From assembly GCF_014193425.1 (NCBI RefSeq), contig NZ_JACHZG010000001.1:2108001-2172000 (forward strand): a DNA stretch of 64,000 nucleotides, in the 5' to 3' direction. This DNA comes from Microlunatus antarcticus (lineage in GTDB: Bacteria > Actinomycetota > Actinomycetes > Propionibacteriales > Propionibacteriaceae). This document shows, in pieces, positions 52,331-60,948 of the stretch (the first letter of the stretch is position 1; each line of letters starts with the position of its first letter). Under the pieces are notes generated by a model that searched no databases, had not been told where the DNA came from, and saw nothing but the letters and a program-made list of their open reading frames with translations. Made by a program: the position numbers and the translations under genes.

Positions 52331-53233
52331 ATGAACCTGCGCCAGATGGAGTGCTTCCTCACCGTGTGCGAGGAGCTCCACTTCCGACGAGCAGCCGACC
52401 GGTTGCACCTCGCGCCGGCGAGCGTGAGTGAGGCGGTCGGCGCCCTCGAGCGCAGCCTGGGTGTCCAGCTGCTGCAGCGCACGAGCCGACGAGTCCGCCT
52501 CACCCCGCAGGGTGAGGAGTTCGCTGCGGCGATCCGGCAGCCGATCGAGGATCTCCGGCGGGCCCATCGGGCGGCGCGGCGGCACTCGGCCTCCGCTCGC
52601 GAGCTGGTCATCGGGCACACGCCGGAGCTGGGCCAGCTGCTGCTGGGACGGCTGGTCGAAGCCAGCTCGGGGGCCGACGCCCTGCCGTCGTGGCGGCCGC
52701 TGCCGATGCACACCCCGCAACAGCTGACCGCCCTCACCGACGGCGCGATCGACATCGGGCTGTGCTGGTCGGTCCCGTCCCGGCCGGGCGTGGAGAGCCG
52801 TGTTCTCGGCGAGGTGCCCCTCGTTGTCGTCCTGCGTGCGGACGACCCCCTCGTGTCCCGGCGGGTCGTCCCGCTGGTCGAGCTGCGGTCCCGGCGGATC
52901 CTGGTGACGCCGCGGACGAACAACCCCTACCTGGAGCGGCAGCTGCGGGCGGGGCTCACCATGGCCGGCATCTCCGACTCTCTGGTCGAGGAGGTGGAGC
53001 GCTACGACGAGCTCGTGATGCACGTCGCGACCCGCGGCCACGTCGGCCTGCACCCCGGAGCCATCGCACTGACGAGCACGCTGTCCACCGTGGTGTTCCG
53101 ACCGGTCGCCGACGCGGACCCGATCCAGGTCTGCGCCATCACGCGGACCGAGGCGCGACCCGACCGGACCGCGGTCGTCGACGCCATCGCCGAGATCTTC
53201 GCCTCGATGACGACCGCGGCCGGGTGGGGCTGA
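52331..53233 (+). CDS. LysR-family regulator of the catabolic cargo
   Basis: A 300-residue LysR protein: MNLRQMECFLTVCEELHF and SVSEAVGALERSLGVQLLQR form the winged helix; residues 90-295 the effector domain. GGAGGGCGAG precedes the ATG. It lies between the two cargo operons, divergent from the P450 operon, and convergent with DUF3500 (6 bp apart). It probably controls the P450 operon. Confidence 0.88.
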   Translation: MNLRQMECFLTVCEELHFRRAADRLHLAPASVSEAVGALERSLGVQLLQRTSRRVRLTPQGEEFAAAIRQPIEDLRRAHRAARRHSASARELVIGHTPELGQLLLGRLVEASSGADALPSWRPLPMHTPQQLTALTDGAIDIGLCWSVPSRPGVESRVLGEVPLVVVLRADDPLVSRRVVPLVELRSRRILVTPRTNNPYLERQLRAGLTMAGISDSLVEEVERYDELVMHVATRGHVGLHPGAIALTSTLSTVVFRPVADADPIQVCAITRTEARPDRTAVVDAIAEIFASMTTAAGWG

Positions 53234-53239
53234 CGCCAG

Positions 53240-54478
53240 TCAGGCGTGGTGGTGCGCGGCGTAGTGCTGGGCGAGCAGGTTCTTGCCGTAGTCGTTGCCG
53301 TGCGGCTCCCGCACGATCGTGTGGACGTGGAACCGCGCCGGTTCGGGGTTGGCCAGGAACACCCCGGGATGGTTGTCGTACTCCACGAGGAGGACCGGGG
53401 AGTGGATGCGGTAGTAGAAGGCGGACTCGTCGTCCTGGCCGCCGCGCCAGAGGAACCGGGTCTCGTCCAGGTGGCCGAGGACCTGGGCCAGCTTCCGCTC
53501 GGCGTGCTGCTCGGGGAGACGTCCGAGGTAGACCCTGAGCAGGTCGACCAGGCCGTCCTGCTGGTCCCTGCTCAGCGACGACGCGACGATGCCTTCGGGT
53601 CGGAGCACGAGGTTGTCACGTCCGGCCCCGCCCACGTGCCGGCCGTTCCAGGGTCCCGCGAGCTCTGGCGGCAGGTCCGCCGCGCGGATCGACGCACTGA
53701 GGACGAACTCGTGCTCCCGCTCCGCCCCGAGAGCGCGGCGGAACGCCAGCCCGGTCTCGGTCTCCTCGTCGAGAGCAGCCACGCCTTCGAACCGTCCGCT
53801 GCCGGAGGTGGGTTCGGCGCCGAGGAACGAGGGTGCGAAGACCATCTGCCCGCCCACGAAGACGCAGTGCAGGTCGATGTGGTGGCCCATTAGCTGCCAG
53901 CCCCACGGCTCGACCGACGACGGTTCACCGAAGACCGTGAACCAGTAGGCGAACTCCGTGAGCGTGTCCTGGTAGTCGCCGATCAGCTCGCCGAGGTTGG
54001 CGTTCAGTCTCATCGCCGAGCGCACCGACGTGTACCCGGCGCTGCTCAGGCTGGCCTCGATCACGGCCAGGGCACGCTCGCGGTCGGCGGCGCCCAGCCG
54101 TTCAAGGCGCATGCCCTTCGGGATCCAGGTGGGGATGGCGTTCGTCCACAGCCGCCACTCCGGCGCGTCCATGGGCAGCGCACCGACGACACGTTGGTAG
54201 GGAGCGAGCCCACTGAGGTAGCGACGGGCCGCGTCCGCCGCGCGGCTCGGGCGGACCTCGACCTGGTCGAGCTGGTAGAGCCCGGGACGGGGCGTCCCGT
54301 CTTCGGTGATACCGACGAAGGGTTCGAGGTAGTGGCGGAACCCGGCCGAGAGCTCGTGGGCGGGGACCTCGGGCAGCAGGTCGGCGAACAGCAGCGAGTC
54401 GACGATCGGCAGGGTGCCGCGTGCGGCGGGCACGGGGAACGGCGGCCGGGTCACTCCGGAGCCGCGGGGGTGGGTCAT
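53240..54478 (-). CDS. DUF3500 family protein
   Basis: A 412-residue protein. FAYWFTVFGEPSSVEPWGW followed by LMGHHIDLHCVFVGGQMVF, FLGAEPTSG, HSPVLLVEYDNHPGVFL and the end HTIVREPHGNDYGKNLL match the DUF3500 family. The many conserved His, Glu and Asp suggest metal binding, but no activity is known. I chose ATG 54478 with GAGGAG upstream; ATG 54493, overlapping the NTF2-like stop, is an alternative. Last gene of the cupin operon. Confidence 0.82.
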   Translation of the reverse strand: MTHPRGSGVTRPPFPVPAARGTLPIVDSLLFADLLPEVPAHELSAGFRHYLEPFVGITEDGTPRPGLYQLDQVEVRPSRAADAARRYLSGLAPYQRVVGALPMDAPEWRLWTNAIPTWIPKGMRLERLGAADRERALAVIEASLSSAGYTSVRSAMRLNANLGELIGDYQDTLTEFAYWFTVFGEPSSVEPWGWQLMGHHIDLHCVFVGGQMVFAPSFLGAEPTSGSGRFEGVAALDEETETGLAFRRALGAEREHEFVLSASIRAADLPPELAGPWNGRHVGGAGRDNLVLRPEGIVASSLSRDQQDGLVDLLRVYLGRLPEQHAERKLAQVLGHLDETRFLWRGGQDDESAFYYRIHSPVLLVEYDNHPGVFLANPEPARFHVHTIVREPHGNDYGKNLLAQHYAAHHHA

Positions 54479-54489
54479 CGAGGCACTCC

Positions 54490-54963
54490 TCATTCGGTGG
54501 GGACGGCGAGCACGCCGCCGGGGGCGAGGAACCTGGTCTCGATCCGGCGCGCGGCGATCAGCCAAACCGGGCGGCCGTCCCCGTCGCGGTCGGCCGCGCG
54601 GACGAAGGTGTCGTAGACGTCCGCCACCAGGACCGGGACGGTCGTGGGGACCGGTGGTTCTCCGTCCTGGGCGTACAGGGTCAGGATCGACACGGCCTCG
54701 ATGGCGGCGGGCGCACGGACGGTGAGGTGCAGGTTGGTCGTCACGTGGCGCGACACGCGCGGACCGCGCGCTGCGCGGGTGCGGTAGACCCCGTCGATCT
54801 CAGCGGTCCCGACGAAGGTTCGCCGCGAGAACGTGAGGCTGGCGTCCGGGGTGAAGAAGGTCGAGGCCAGGGTCCCGTCGCCGTGGTCGATGTCGAACCA
54901 CAGCGCGGACATCAGCAGGGACAGCTCGCCGTGCACGAGCGCTGCCGGGAGTGCCTCACCCAA
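54490..54963 (-). CDS. NTF2/SnoaL-like protein
   Basis: A 157-residue protein with an NTF2-like cone fold: helices at the start (LVHGELSLLMSALWFDIDHG), TFFTPDASLTF, the strand pair VSRHVTTNLHLTV and a C-terminal LIAARRIETRF. Such proteins include polyketide cyclases, isomerases, hydratases and small dioxygenase subunits. TTG 54963 is chosen because GGAGGAGG lies about seven bases upstream; it overlaps the aldolase stop by eight bases. Confidence 0.72.
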   Translation of the reverse strand: MGEALPAALVHGELSLLMSALWFDIDHGDGTLASTFFTPDASLTFSRRTFVGTAEIDGVYRTRAARGPRVSRHVTTNLHLTVRAPAAIEAVSILTLYAQDGEPPVPTTVPVLVADVYDTFVRAADRDGDGRPVWLIAARRIETRFLAPGGVLAVPTE

Positions 54964-55699
54964 CGTCGGCCTCCTCCGACCGGGCCCGGGCTCGCGCGAC
55001 CGCAGCGGAGGCGCCCGACCGGAGGAGCCCGGCGTCGGTACCGAGGACGAGGAACCGGTAGCCGCGTCCGACCAGGTCGACGGCGTCGTCGGCGGCCGTC
55101 GTGCCGACCGGGATGTCGTGGATGGCGCAGCTCTGCTCGGCCGCGACGATCAGCGCCCGCGCAGCCGGGTCGCCGAGCTCCACGCCCATCGATACGGCGA
55201 GGTCGGACGGCCCGATGAACACCCCGTCGACCCCAGGAGTTTGCGCGATGGCGACGATGGCGGCTAGCGCGCCGGGCGTCTCGGTCTGCAGGATCAGCTT
55301 GACGTCGCTCCCCGCTTCGATGTACTCAGCCAGGCTCTGCACACCCCAGTGGCCGGCGCGTCCGGAATTGCTGGCCCCTCGGCGCCCAAGCGGTGGGAAG
55401 CGGGTGGCGTTGACGGCGCGTTGCGCGTCGGACGCGTCGCCGACCTGGGGGACGAACAGGCCGTGGGCGCCGGCGTCCAGTGCGGGCTGGACGTCGCGGG
55501 GGGAGACCCCGGCCACTCTGACGTAGGGCTCGATGCCGCAGCCCAGAGCGGTCGAGATCATCGTGGAGATCGTCCGGATGTCGATGGTCGCGTGCTCGTC
55601 GTCGACGACGACAAAGTCGAGTCCGGCGACGGCGAGAAGCTCAACGGTCTCGGGCGTCGGCAGCTTCACCCACGCCCCGAGACGTGGCCCCGGCGTCAC
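54956..55699 (-). CDS. HpcH/HpaI-type aldolase
   Basis: A 247-residue (beta/alpha)8 class II aldolase: LDFVVVDDEHATID (catalytic His/metal region), GAHGLFVPQVGDA, LILQTETPGAL with the metal Glu, and GVDGVFIGPSDLAVSMG with the metal Asp. These cleave 4-hydroxy-2-oxoacids to pyruvate or oxaloacetate-like products. GTG 55699 overlaps the cupin stop. It suggests the pathway includes a retro-aldol step. Confidence 0.9.
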   Translation of the reverse strand: MTPGPRLGAWVKLPTPETVELLAVAGLDFVVVDDEHATIDIRTISTMISTALGCGIEPYVRVAGVSPRDVQPALDAGAHGLFVPQVGDASDAQRAVNATRFPPLGRRGASNSGRAGHWGVQSLAEYIEAGSDVKLILQTETPGALAAIVAIAQTPGVDGVFIGPSDLAVSMGVELGDPAARALIVAAEQSCAIHDIPVGTTAADDAVDLVGRGYRFLVLGTDAGLLRSGASAAVARARARSEEADVG

Positions 55700-56535
55700 G
55701 CGCTCGTGCCCGCGTACTCGTCGGCGTTGATGACCCAGCCCTCGGCGAGAAAGTCCTCGCGCGGCGGGGCGAAGACGTCGACGAGGACGTGCGCCCCCTC
55801 GCCCGTCCAGCTGGTGGTGTGGATGAGGTTGGGCGGGATCAGCACCATCGAGGGGCTGTCGACGCTCACGTGGTCGTCGTCGCGCCACTCGCTCATCCGG
55901 GTGGTCCAGGGGGTTCGGAAGTGGTGGACGAACGCACCCTGCAGCGTCACCGACATCTGCTCGAAGTCGTCGTGCGCGTGGGGTGAGAGGGCTTCCGGGT
56001 CCCGGGCGCCGATCTTGGTCGGGAACCAGTTGATCATCAGCGAGCTGGTGCAGAAGATCCGCCCGAGCCGTCCCGGCTGGTCGGGGATCTGCGACATGCG
56101 GTGCACCCGCAAGCGGCCGCCGCTGCGGATGGCGTCGGTCAGGAGCGGTGCGACGGCGGGATCGTCGTGCGGCCCGTCGTTCACCGCGAGGCGCATGAGC
56201 TCGGCGTCGTGGGCGGCGAACACGCGGAGGACGACGGTGTCCCTGGCGGCCTCGATCGTGCTCCGCCCGGCCGGGACGACCACCAGCGAGGGCTCGGTCA
56301 GTCTCTCGGATCGTCCTGCAGAGTCCGTGACGACGGCTCCCGCGTCGTCGGCGACGATCAAGATGTGTTCGTCGACCGCGTGGGGTTCGACCAGAGGGAT
56401 GCCGGCCACCAGCTCGGTGACGGCGACCGCGAAGTTCTTGCCGCGCAGGGACCAGGTCCGGCTTCCCCCGACCGCGACGCTGTCGGGAGGACGTCGACGC
56501 GTCTCGTCGACGACGGGGGTACGAACAGGGGTCAC
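55696..56535 (-). CDS. Bicupin protein
   Basis: A 279-residue protein with two cupin barrels. The C-terminal one has a full metal set: SPHAHDDFEQMSVTLQGAF (His, His, Glu) and VLIPPNLIHTT (His). The N-terminal one (HAVDEHILIVADDAG) is degenerate. Cupins of this size include ring-cleaving dioxygenases and isomerases; I cannot tell which. GTG 56535 has GGAGGA six bases upstream. First gene of the four-gene operon, 72 bp from tandem palindromes. Confidence 0.78.
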   Translation of the reverse strand: MTPVRTPVVDETRRRPPDSVAVGGSRTWSLRGKNFAVAVTELVAGIPLVEPHAVDEHILIVADDAGAVVTDSAGRSERLTEPSLVVVPAGRSTIEAARDTVVLRVFAAHDAELMRLAVNDGPHDDPAVAPLLTDAIRSGGRLRVHRMSQIPDQPGRLGRIFCTSSLMINWFPTKIGARDPEALSPHAHDDFEQMSVTLQGAFVHHFRTPWTTRMSEWRDDDHVSVDSPSMVLIPPNLIHTTSWTGEGAHVLVDVFAPPREDFLAEGWVINADEYAGTSA

Positions 56536-56606
56536 GAAGATTCCTCCACTGGGTGGGTGTGTGCCTGGCAAGACTCCCGTTTCAATTGGGACGGATCAAT
56601 CGTCAA

Positions 56607-56637
56607 GTTCCGACCGGAACGTTCGGTAGAACCGAAC
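56607..56637. promoter_or_regulatory. Tandem palindromes upstream of the cupin operon
   Basis: Two abutting palindromes: GTTCCG-AC-CGGAAC (56607-56620) and GTTCGGT-AGA-ACCGAAC (56621-56637). The second resembles IclR-family operators, which centre on GTTCG...CGAAC. No IclR gene is in the window, so the regulator is unknown. Confidence 0.65.
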
Positions 56638-56847
56638 CAGTGGGCGGAATGACGGATCAGAGCCGTGCCCCACCAGAAGAGGCGCACGAACGGCCCCACC
56701 GAAGAAGTCGGCGAGCGTGGAAGCGACCGCGACGTCGGCGGGACCCACGGTGCCAATCGGCCGAGCTCGTCGGCGAGTGCCGCGTGAAAGAGGTCGAGAT
56801 GCGTCGCGACGCTCTTGGCAAGAACGACCACTTCGGCGGGCAAATCC
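56638..56847. other. Cargo edge next to right ISL3 copy
   Basis: 210 bp between the palindromes and the right ISL3. A minus-strand frame entering from the IS (AEVVVLAKSVATHLDLFHAA) could be the tail of a gene cut by the IS, but I cannot identify it. Confidence 0.4.
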
Positions 56848-58319
56848 GGCTCTTCGTACCTGCGGTGGGGCGGGCGTGACACGCCGGTGAGGGCGGATGC
56901 GCTGAGGTGAGGGTCGGGGTCCTCAAGATCAGAGGCGACCAAGCTTCCGTTCCACAAGGACCCCGACGATGAGCGAGCCTACGGGCTGCGCTGGCGGCTG
57001 CCTGCGCATCGACACCCACCACGACTACTGCGACCGTTGCGATCTGCTGGTCGGGCTACCCGGCTTGCGGGTGATCAAGGTCCACACCGAGCACCGACGG
57101 CTGGTGGTGACGGTGGAGTCGCCCCGGGCCGAGCAGGGCTGCCGGGCGTGTGGGGTGATCGCGGGCAGCCACGGTCGGCGGACCGTCCGGCTCGTCGACG
57201 CCCCCTGCTTCGGCCGACCGGTGCGCGTCGTGTGGCGCAAGCGGACCTGGGAGTGCGAGGAGCCGGCGTGCCCGGCCAGGGTGTTCACCGAGCAGCACGA
57301 CGACGTCGCCCGGCCGCGGGCGTTGTTGACGGTGCGGGCGTGCTGGTGGGCGATTCGCCAGCTCCGCTTCGAGCACGCCTCGGTCCTCGGCCTGGCCCGT
57401 CAGCTCGGCACGTCGTGCGCACGCTGTGGCGCTCGATCGAGCCCTTGCTGCAGGACATGGCCGACGACCCGGACCGGTTCGACAACGTCACCAGCCTCGG
57501 CGTCGACGAACACATCTGGCACCACGTCGACGAACGCCGGCGCGGGCCGAAGGCGTTGACCGGGATGGTCGATTTCAGCCCTGACCAGGCCGGACGCACC
57601 CGGGCCCGGCTGCTCGACCTCGTTCCCGGCCGGTCCGGAAAGGCGTACGCCGACTGGCTCGCGGCGCGTGGCGACGGATTCCGCCGCCGGGTCGCAGTGG
57701 CGACGTTGGACCCGTTCCACGGCTACAAGAACGCCATCGACGACCAACTCGCCGACGCGGTATCGGTGCTCGACGCGTTCCACGTCGTCAAGCTCGGCAG
57801 CCAGGTCGTCGACGAGGTCCGCCGCCGGGTCCAGCAGAGCATCCACGGCCACCGGGGCCGACGCGACGATCCGCTCTACAAGATCAGGAACGTGCTGCGC
57901 TGCGCCGAGGAACGCCTCACCGAACGACAGCAGGCGCGCCTCGCCGCGGCCATGGACGCCGACACCGCTCACCTCGAAGTGTTCGTGGCCTGGCAGTGCG
58001 CCCAACAACTCCGGCGGGTCTACCACCAGCCCGACCCAGCCGCTGGCCGACGGCTTGCAGAGAACATCGTGACGACGTTCGCATCGTGCCCGATCCCTGA
58101 GGTCGCCCGCCTCGGACGGACCCTCAAGAAGTGGCGCCGAGAGTTCCTCGCCTACTTCGACACCGCCGGCGCCTCCAACGGCGGCACCGAAGCAGTGAAC
58201 GGCCTCATCGAGCTCCACCGGCGCGTCGCCCGCGGCTTCCGCAACCGCGAAAACTACCGCCTACGGATGCTGCTCATCGGCGGCGGACTGGTCAGCCCCC
58301 ACCTCAAGTAAGAAGAGCC
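56848..58319 (+). mobile_element. ISL3-family insertion sequence, right copy
   Basis: 1,472 bp, same ends and same orientation as the left copy. Its right end supplies the outer border of the composite transposon. Confidence 0.92.
56969..58311 (+). pseudogene. ISL3 transposase, frameshifted (right copy)
   Basis: Same reading frames and same missing base (between 57417 and 57418) as in the left copy. Identical lesions mean that the base was absent before the copies formed, that the copies were homogenised, or that the base is miscalled in both. Confidence 0.85.
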
Positions 58320-58327
58320 GCTTTACC
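58320..58327. repeat. Target-site duplication, right (GCTTTACC)
   Basis: Matches 45633-45640 exactly and directly abuts the right end of the composite transposon. Confidence 0.9.
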
Positions 58328-58534
58328 GACCTCGACCACCTCGCCCATGAACTCGTGACCGAGGACGTCGCCGGCGCGCATGGCCGGGATGTAGCCGCCG
58401 AGCAGGTGCAGATCGGAGCCGCACGTGGTGGTCAGTCGTACCTTGAGGATGATGTCGCGGTCATTGAGGATCTTGGGGTCGTCGACCGTCTCCACGGCGG
58501 TCTCGTTGACGCCTCTCCAGGTGAGAGCCTTCAC
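58320..58534 (-). pseudogene. Zinc-dependent dehydrogenase, N-terminal part
   Basis: Encodes MKALTWRGVNETAVETV through VLGHEFMGEVVEVGKA, the first 71 residues of the split dehydrogenase, with the catalytic zinc ligands in TTCGSDLH and GHEFMGE. It then runs into the transposon and stops after LLT. The ATG overlaps the stop of the upstream gene (ATGA). See 44655-45632 for the remainder. Confidence 0.9.
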
Positions 58535-59025
58535 AGCACTCCTTCCCCGGAGGCGCGGTCGGTTGCCAGGTCCACCAGCGCGCCGCCCGGTGTGGACGTC
58601 CGGCGGCCGTGGGGCGCCGGGTCGACGCGCAGCACCTCACCGACCTCGATCAGCTGCTTGGCCTCGCGCAGCGCGGCCCGAACTCGTTGCCGCGGGTCGT
58701 GGCCCGAGATGCGGGCAGCCGCTGATGCGGCCCCGCTCGGTTCGGGGGTTTGAAGTCGGGCGCGAAGCTCGCTGCCCTTGCCGCCCGGGGCGGGACGGAC
58801 CTCGACCTCGACGAGGTCGCCGAGCTCGGCCAATGGGCCGGGCAGGTGGTCTTCGACGAGGACGTCGCCGGGGCTGCGGTTGATGGTGACGGCCCGCCAG
58901 CGCGACCGCGCCTCGGCGTCCTTGCTCGCTCCTGCTGCCACGCGTCGCTGCAGCTGTCGGACCAGCGCGACAACGGCACCCCCCACGGCCAGCGCCGCCG
59001 CCACGCTGGTCCCGCGGGAAGTCAT
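58531..59025 (-). CDS. Conserved protein of unknown function
   Basis: A 164-residue protein with an N-terminal hydrophobic anchor (AAALAVGGAVVALVR), then RAVTINRSPGDVLVEDHLPG resembling the first strand of SRPBCC-type proteins, and a C-terminal ALREAKQLIEVGEVLRVDP. It overlaps both neighbours by four bases, placing it in the pfpI-dehydrogenase operon. Function unknown. Confidence 0.65.
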   Translation of the reverse strand: MTSRGTSVAAALAVGGAVVALVRQLQRRVAAGASKDAEARSRWRAVTINRSPGDVLVEDHLPGPLAELGDLVEVEVRPAPGGKGSELRARLQTPEPSGAASAAARISGHDPRQRVRAALREAKQLIEVGEVLRVDPAPHGRRTSTPGGALVDLATDRASGEGVL

Positions 59026-59591
59026 CGGGCACCCTCAGCGGCGACGCCGGCGCCGCCGAACGTCTTCACGATCGCCTCGCAGAACGCGGGCAGGTCGTCG
59101 GGGGACCTGCTGGTGACGAGGTTGCCGTCGATGGCGATCTCCTGGTCGACCACGGTGGCGCCGGCGTTGCGCAGGTCGGTGCGGATGCTGGGGAACGAGG
59201 TCAGGGTCCGACCGGACACGACGCCGGCCTCGAGCAGCGTCCACGGCCCGTGGCAGATCGACGCGACCGGCTTCCCGCTCTCCATGAAGTCCCGGACGAA
59301 GCTGACCGCGGCCTGGTCGATGCGCAGCTTGTCGGGGTTGACCGTGCCTCCAGGCAGTAGCAACGCGTCGTAGTCCTCGACCGCCGCGGACCGCACGAGC
59401 GCGTCGACGTCGAAGGTGCCGGCGTCGTCGAGGTCGTTGTTACGTGCCGCGATCTGCCCGTCGTGCAGGGACAGCAGCTCGGTGCGCGCCCCCGCCTGGT
59501 CCAGCGCCTGGCGGGGCTGCTCCAGCTCGACCCGTTCCACGCCGTCGGCGGCGAGGATCGCCACCCGCTTGCCGTTCAGTTCGCCTGCCAT
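59022..59591 (-). CDS. DJ-1/PfpI-family protein
   Basis: A 189-residue class I glutamine-amidotransferase-like protein. The nucleophile is in SICHGPWTLLEAG, and LLLPGGTVNPDKLR is the acidic loop. The family includes PfpI proteases and YhbO-type glyoxalase/deglycases, which act on reactive carbonyls, fitting the aldehyde dehydrogenases in this operon. Confidence 0.88.
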   Translation of the reverse strand: MAGELNGKRVAILAADGVERVELEQPRQALDQAGARTELLSLHDGQIAARNNDLDDAGTFDVDALVRSAAVEDYDALLLPGGTVNPDKLRIDQAAVSFVRDFMESGKPVASICHGPWTLLEAGVVSGRTLTSFPSIRTDLRNAGATVVDQEIAIDGNLVTSRSPDDLPAFCEAIVKTFGGAGVAAEGAR

Positions 59592-59764
59592 GACTTCTCC
59601 TTTGCCTGCTGTGATCTGTCGGTTGTGTTCATGGGGGCGACCGCAGCTGAGCGCGGCCGACTGACTTGGGTCAGGCGGCCGGCGAAGTGACCGGAGTTCA
59701 CCGCTTCGCCGAACGCCGTCTGTGCTTTCTCGTTGGCGTCACGGATGGGATGGAGGATGCTCAC
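59576..59764 (-). CDS. Small protein (62 aa), unknown
   Basis: GTG 59764 has AGAGGA six bases upstream. The product begins VSILHPIRDANEKAQTAF and is soluble and polar. It ends 16 bases inside the PfpI gene. Position and ribosome site support it; no family is recognised. Confidence 0.45.
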   Translation of the reverse strand: MSILHPIRDANEKAQTAFGEAVNSGHFAGRLTQVSRPRSAAVAPMNTTDRSQQAKEKSWQAN

Positions 59765-59814
59765 GCAGGTCCTCTCATGGCGGTCGAGCCTTCGGGTCGG
59801 ACGGCGGGCGGACT

Positions 59815-60948
59815 TCAGGGGTGCAGGACGACCTTGGTCCAGCCGTCGAGGCGGTCGTCGAAGTTCTTGTAGCCCTCGACGGCCTGGTCGAGGTCCATCT
59901 CCTGCGACACGATCTGGCCGGGGTGGACCTTCCCGGCGTGGATGAGGTTCCGCAGGCCGCGGTTGTACTGCTTGACGTTCGCCTGACCGGTGCCCATCGC
60001 CTGGCCCTTGAAGAAGAACGTCCCGAAGTCGAACGCGAACTGCCCCTTCTTCGCCAGGTCGGTGGCGGCGTTCGGGTCCTCGGGCACGAACACCCCGACC
60101 ACGCCGATCCGGCCGGTCGGTCGGACGGCGGCGATGAGGCTGTTGATCGTCAGGCCCGGCTCCTCCTTGCCGGAGGCGTCGTGGGCCTGGTAGCCGACGG
60201 CCTCTACGCCCTTGTCGGCGCCCTCGCCGCGGGTCGCCTCGAGAACCTGGTCGACGCCGTCGCCCTGCGAATCGTCGACCGGGGTGGCCCCGAGCTTCGC
60301 GGCCAGCGCCAGCCGATCGGGCTGGTGGTCGACGACGAACACCTGGTCGGCGCCCTTGACCTGCGCCGACAGGGCCGCCATCAGACCGACCGGGCCAGCG
60401 CCGTACACGACGACCGAGTCGCCTGGGCTCACCGCGGCCAGCTCTGTGCCGTGCCAGCCCGTCGGCAAGATGTCGGACAGCATCACGTAGTCGAGCTGCT
60501 TCTCCTCCGCGTCGTCGGGCAGCACGAGCGCGTTCCAGTCCGCCCACGGCACCCGCAGCAGCTCGGCCTGGCCGCCCGCGTACGGGCCCATGTCGGCGTA
60601 GCCGTACGCCGCGCCCGCGCTGCCCGGGTTGGCCGTCAGGCAGAAGCCGGTGTGGCCGGACTCGCAGTTCTTGCAGAAGCCGCAGCCGATGTTGAACGGC
60701 AGCACGACCCAGTCACCGACCTTGACGCGGTCGACCGCCGAGCCGACCTCGATGACCTGGCCCATGTTCTCGTGGCCGAGGACCTTGCCCTGCTCGACGT
60801 CGGTGCGTCCTTCGTACATGTGTAGGTCGCTGCCGCAGATGTTCGTGGCGGTGACCTTGACCAGGGCGTCGGTCGGACGCTCGATCCGGGCGTCCGGGAC
60901 GTCCTCGACCGCCACGTCCTTCGGTCCGCGGTACACGAGTGCGCGCAT
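59815..60948 (-). CDS. Glutathione-independent formaldehyde-dehydrogenase-like enzyme
   Basis: A 377-residue medium-chain zinc dehydrogenase. Catalytic zinc: ICGSDLHMYEG and GHENMGQV; structural zinc: CGFCKNCESGHTGFC; NAD fold: VVVYGAGPVGLMAA with acceptor Asp in VFVVDHQPDR. The long C-terminal insert DFGTFFFKGQAMGTGQANVK is typical of the FdhA group. GAAGGAGAA precedes the ATG. It is the first gene of the operon whose last gene is split by the transposon. Confidence 0.9.
   Translation of the reverse strand: MRALVYRGPKDVAVEDVPDARIERPTDALVKVTATNICGSDLHMYEGRTDVEQGKVLGHENMGQVIEVGSAVDRVKVGDWVVLPFNIGCGFCKNCESGHTGFCLTANPGSAGAAYGYADMGPYAGGQAELLRVPWADWNALVLPDDAEEKQLDYVMLSDILPTGWHGTELAAVSPGDSVVVYGAGPVGLMAALSAQVKGADQVFVVDHQPDRLALAAKLGATPVDDSQGDGVDQVLEATRGEGADKGVEAVGYQAHDASGKEEPGLTINSLIAAVRPTGRIGVVGVFVPEDPNAATDLAKKGQFAFDFGTFFFKGQAMGTGQANVKQYNRGLRNLIHAGKVHPGQIVSQEMDLDQAVEGYKNFDDRLDGWTKVVLHP

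Larger units (their letters stand above)
45641..58319. mobile_element. Composite transposon with catabolic cargo (12,679 bp)
   Basis: Two ISL3-family copies of 1,472 bp in the same orientation (45641-47112 and 56848-58319) bracket 9.7 kb carrying ten genes. The outer flanks carry the same 8 bp, GCTTTACC, and removing the whole unit rejoins a dehydrogenase gene in frame. The inner flanks (CTCATACG and GCAAATCC) do not match, as expected if the unit inserted as one piece. The cargo runs from a thiolase to a cupin protein and looks like a degradation pathway. Confidence 0.9.
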
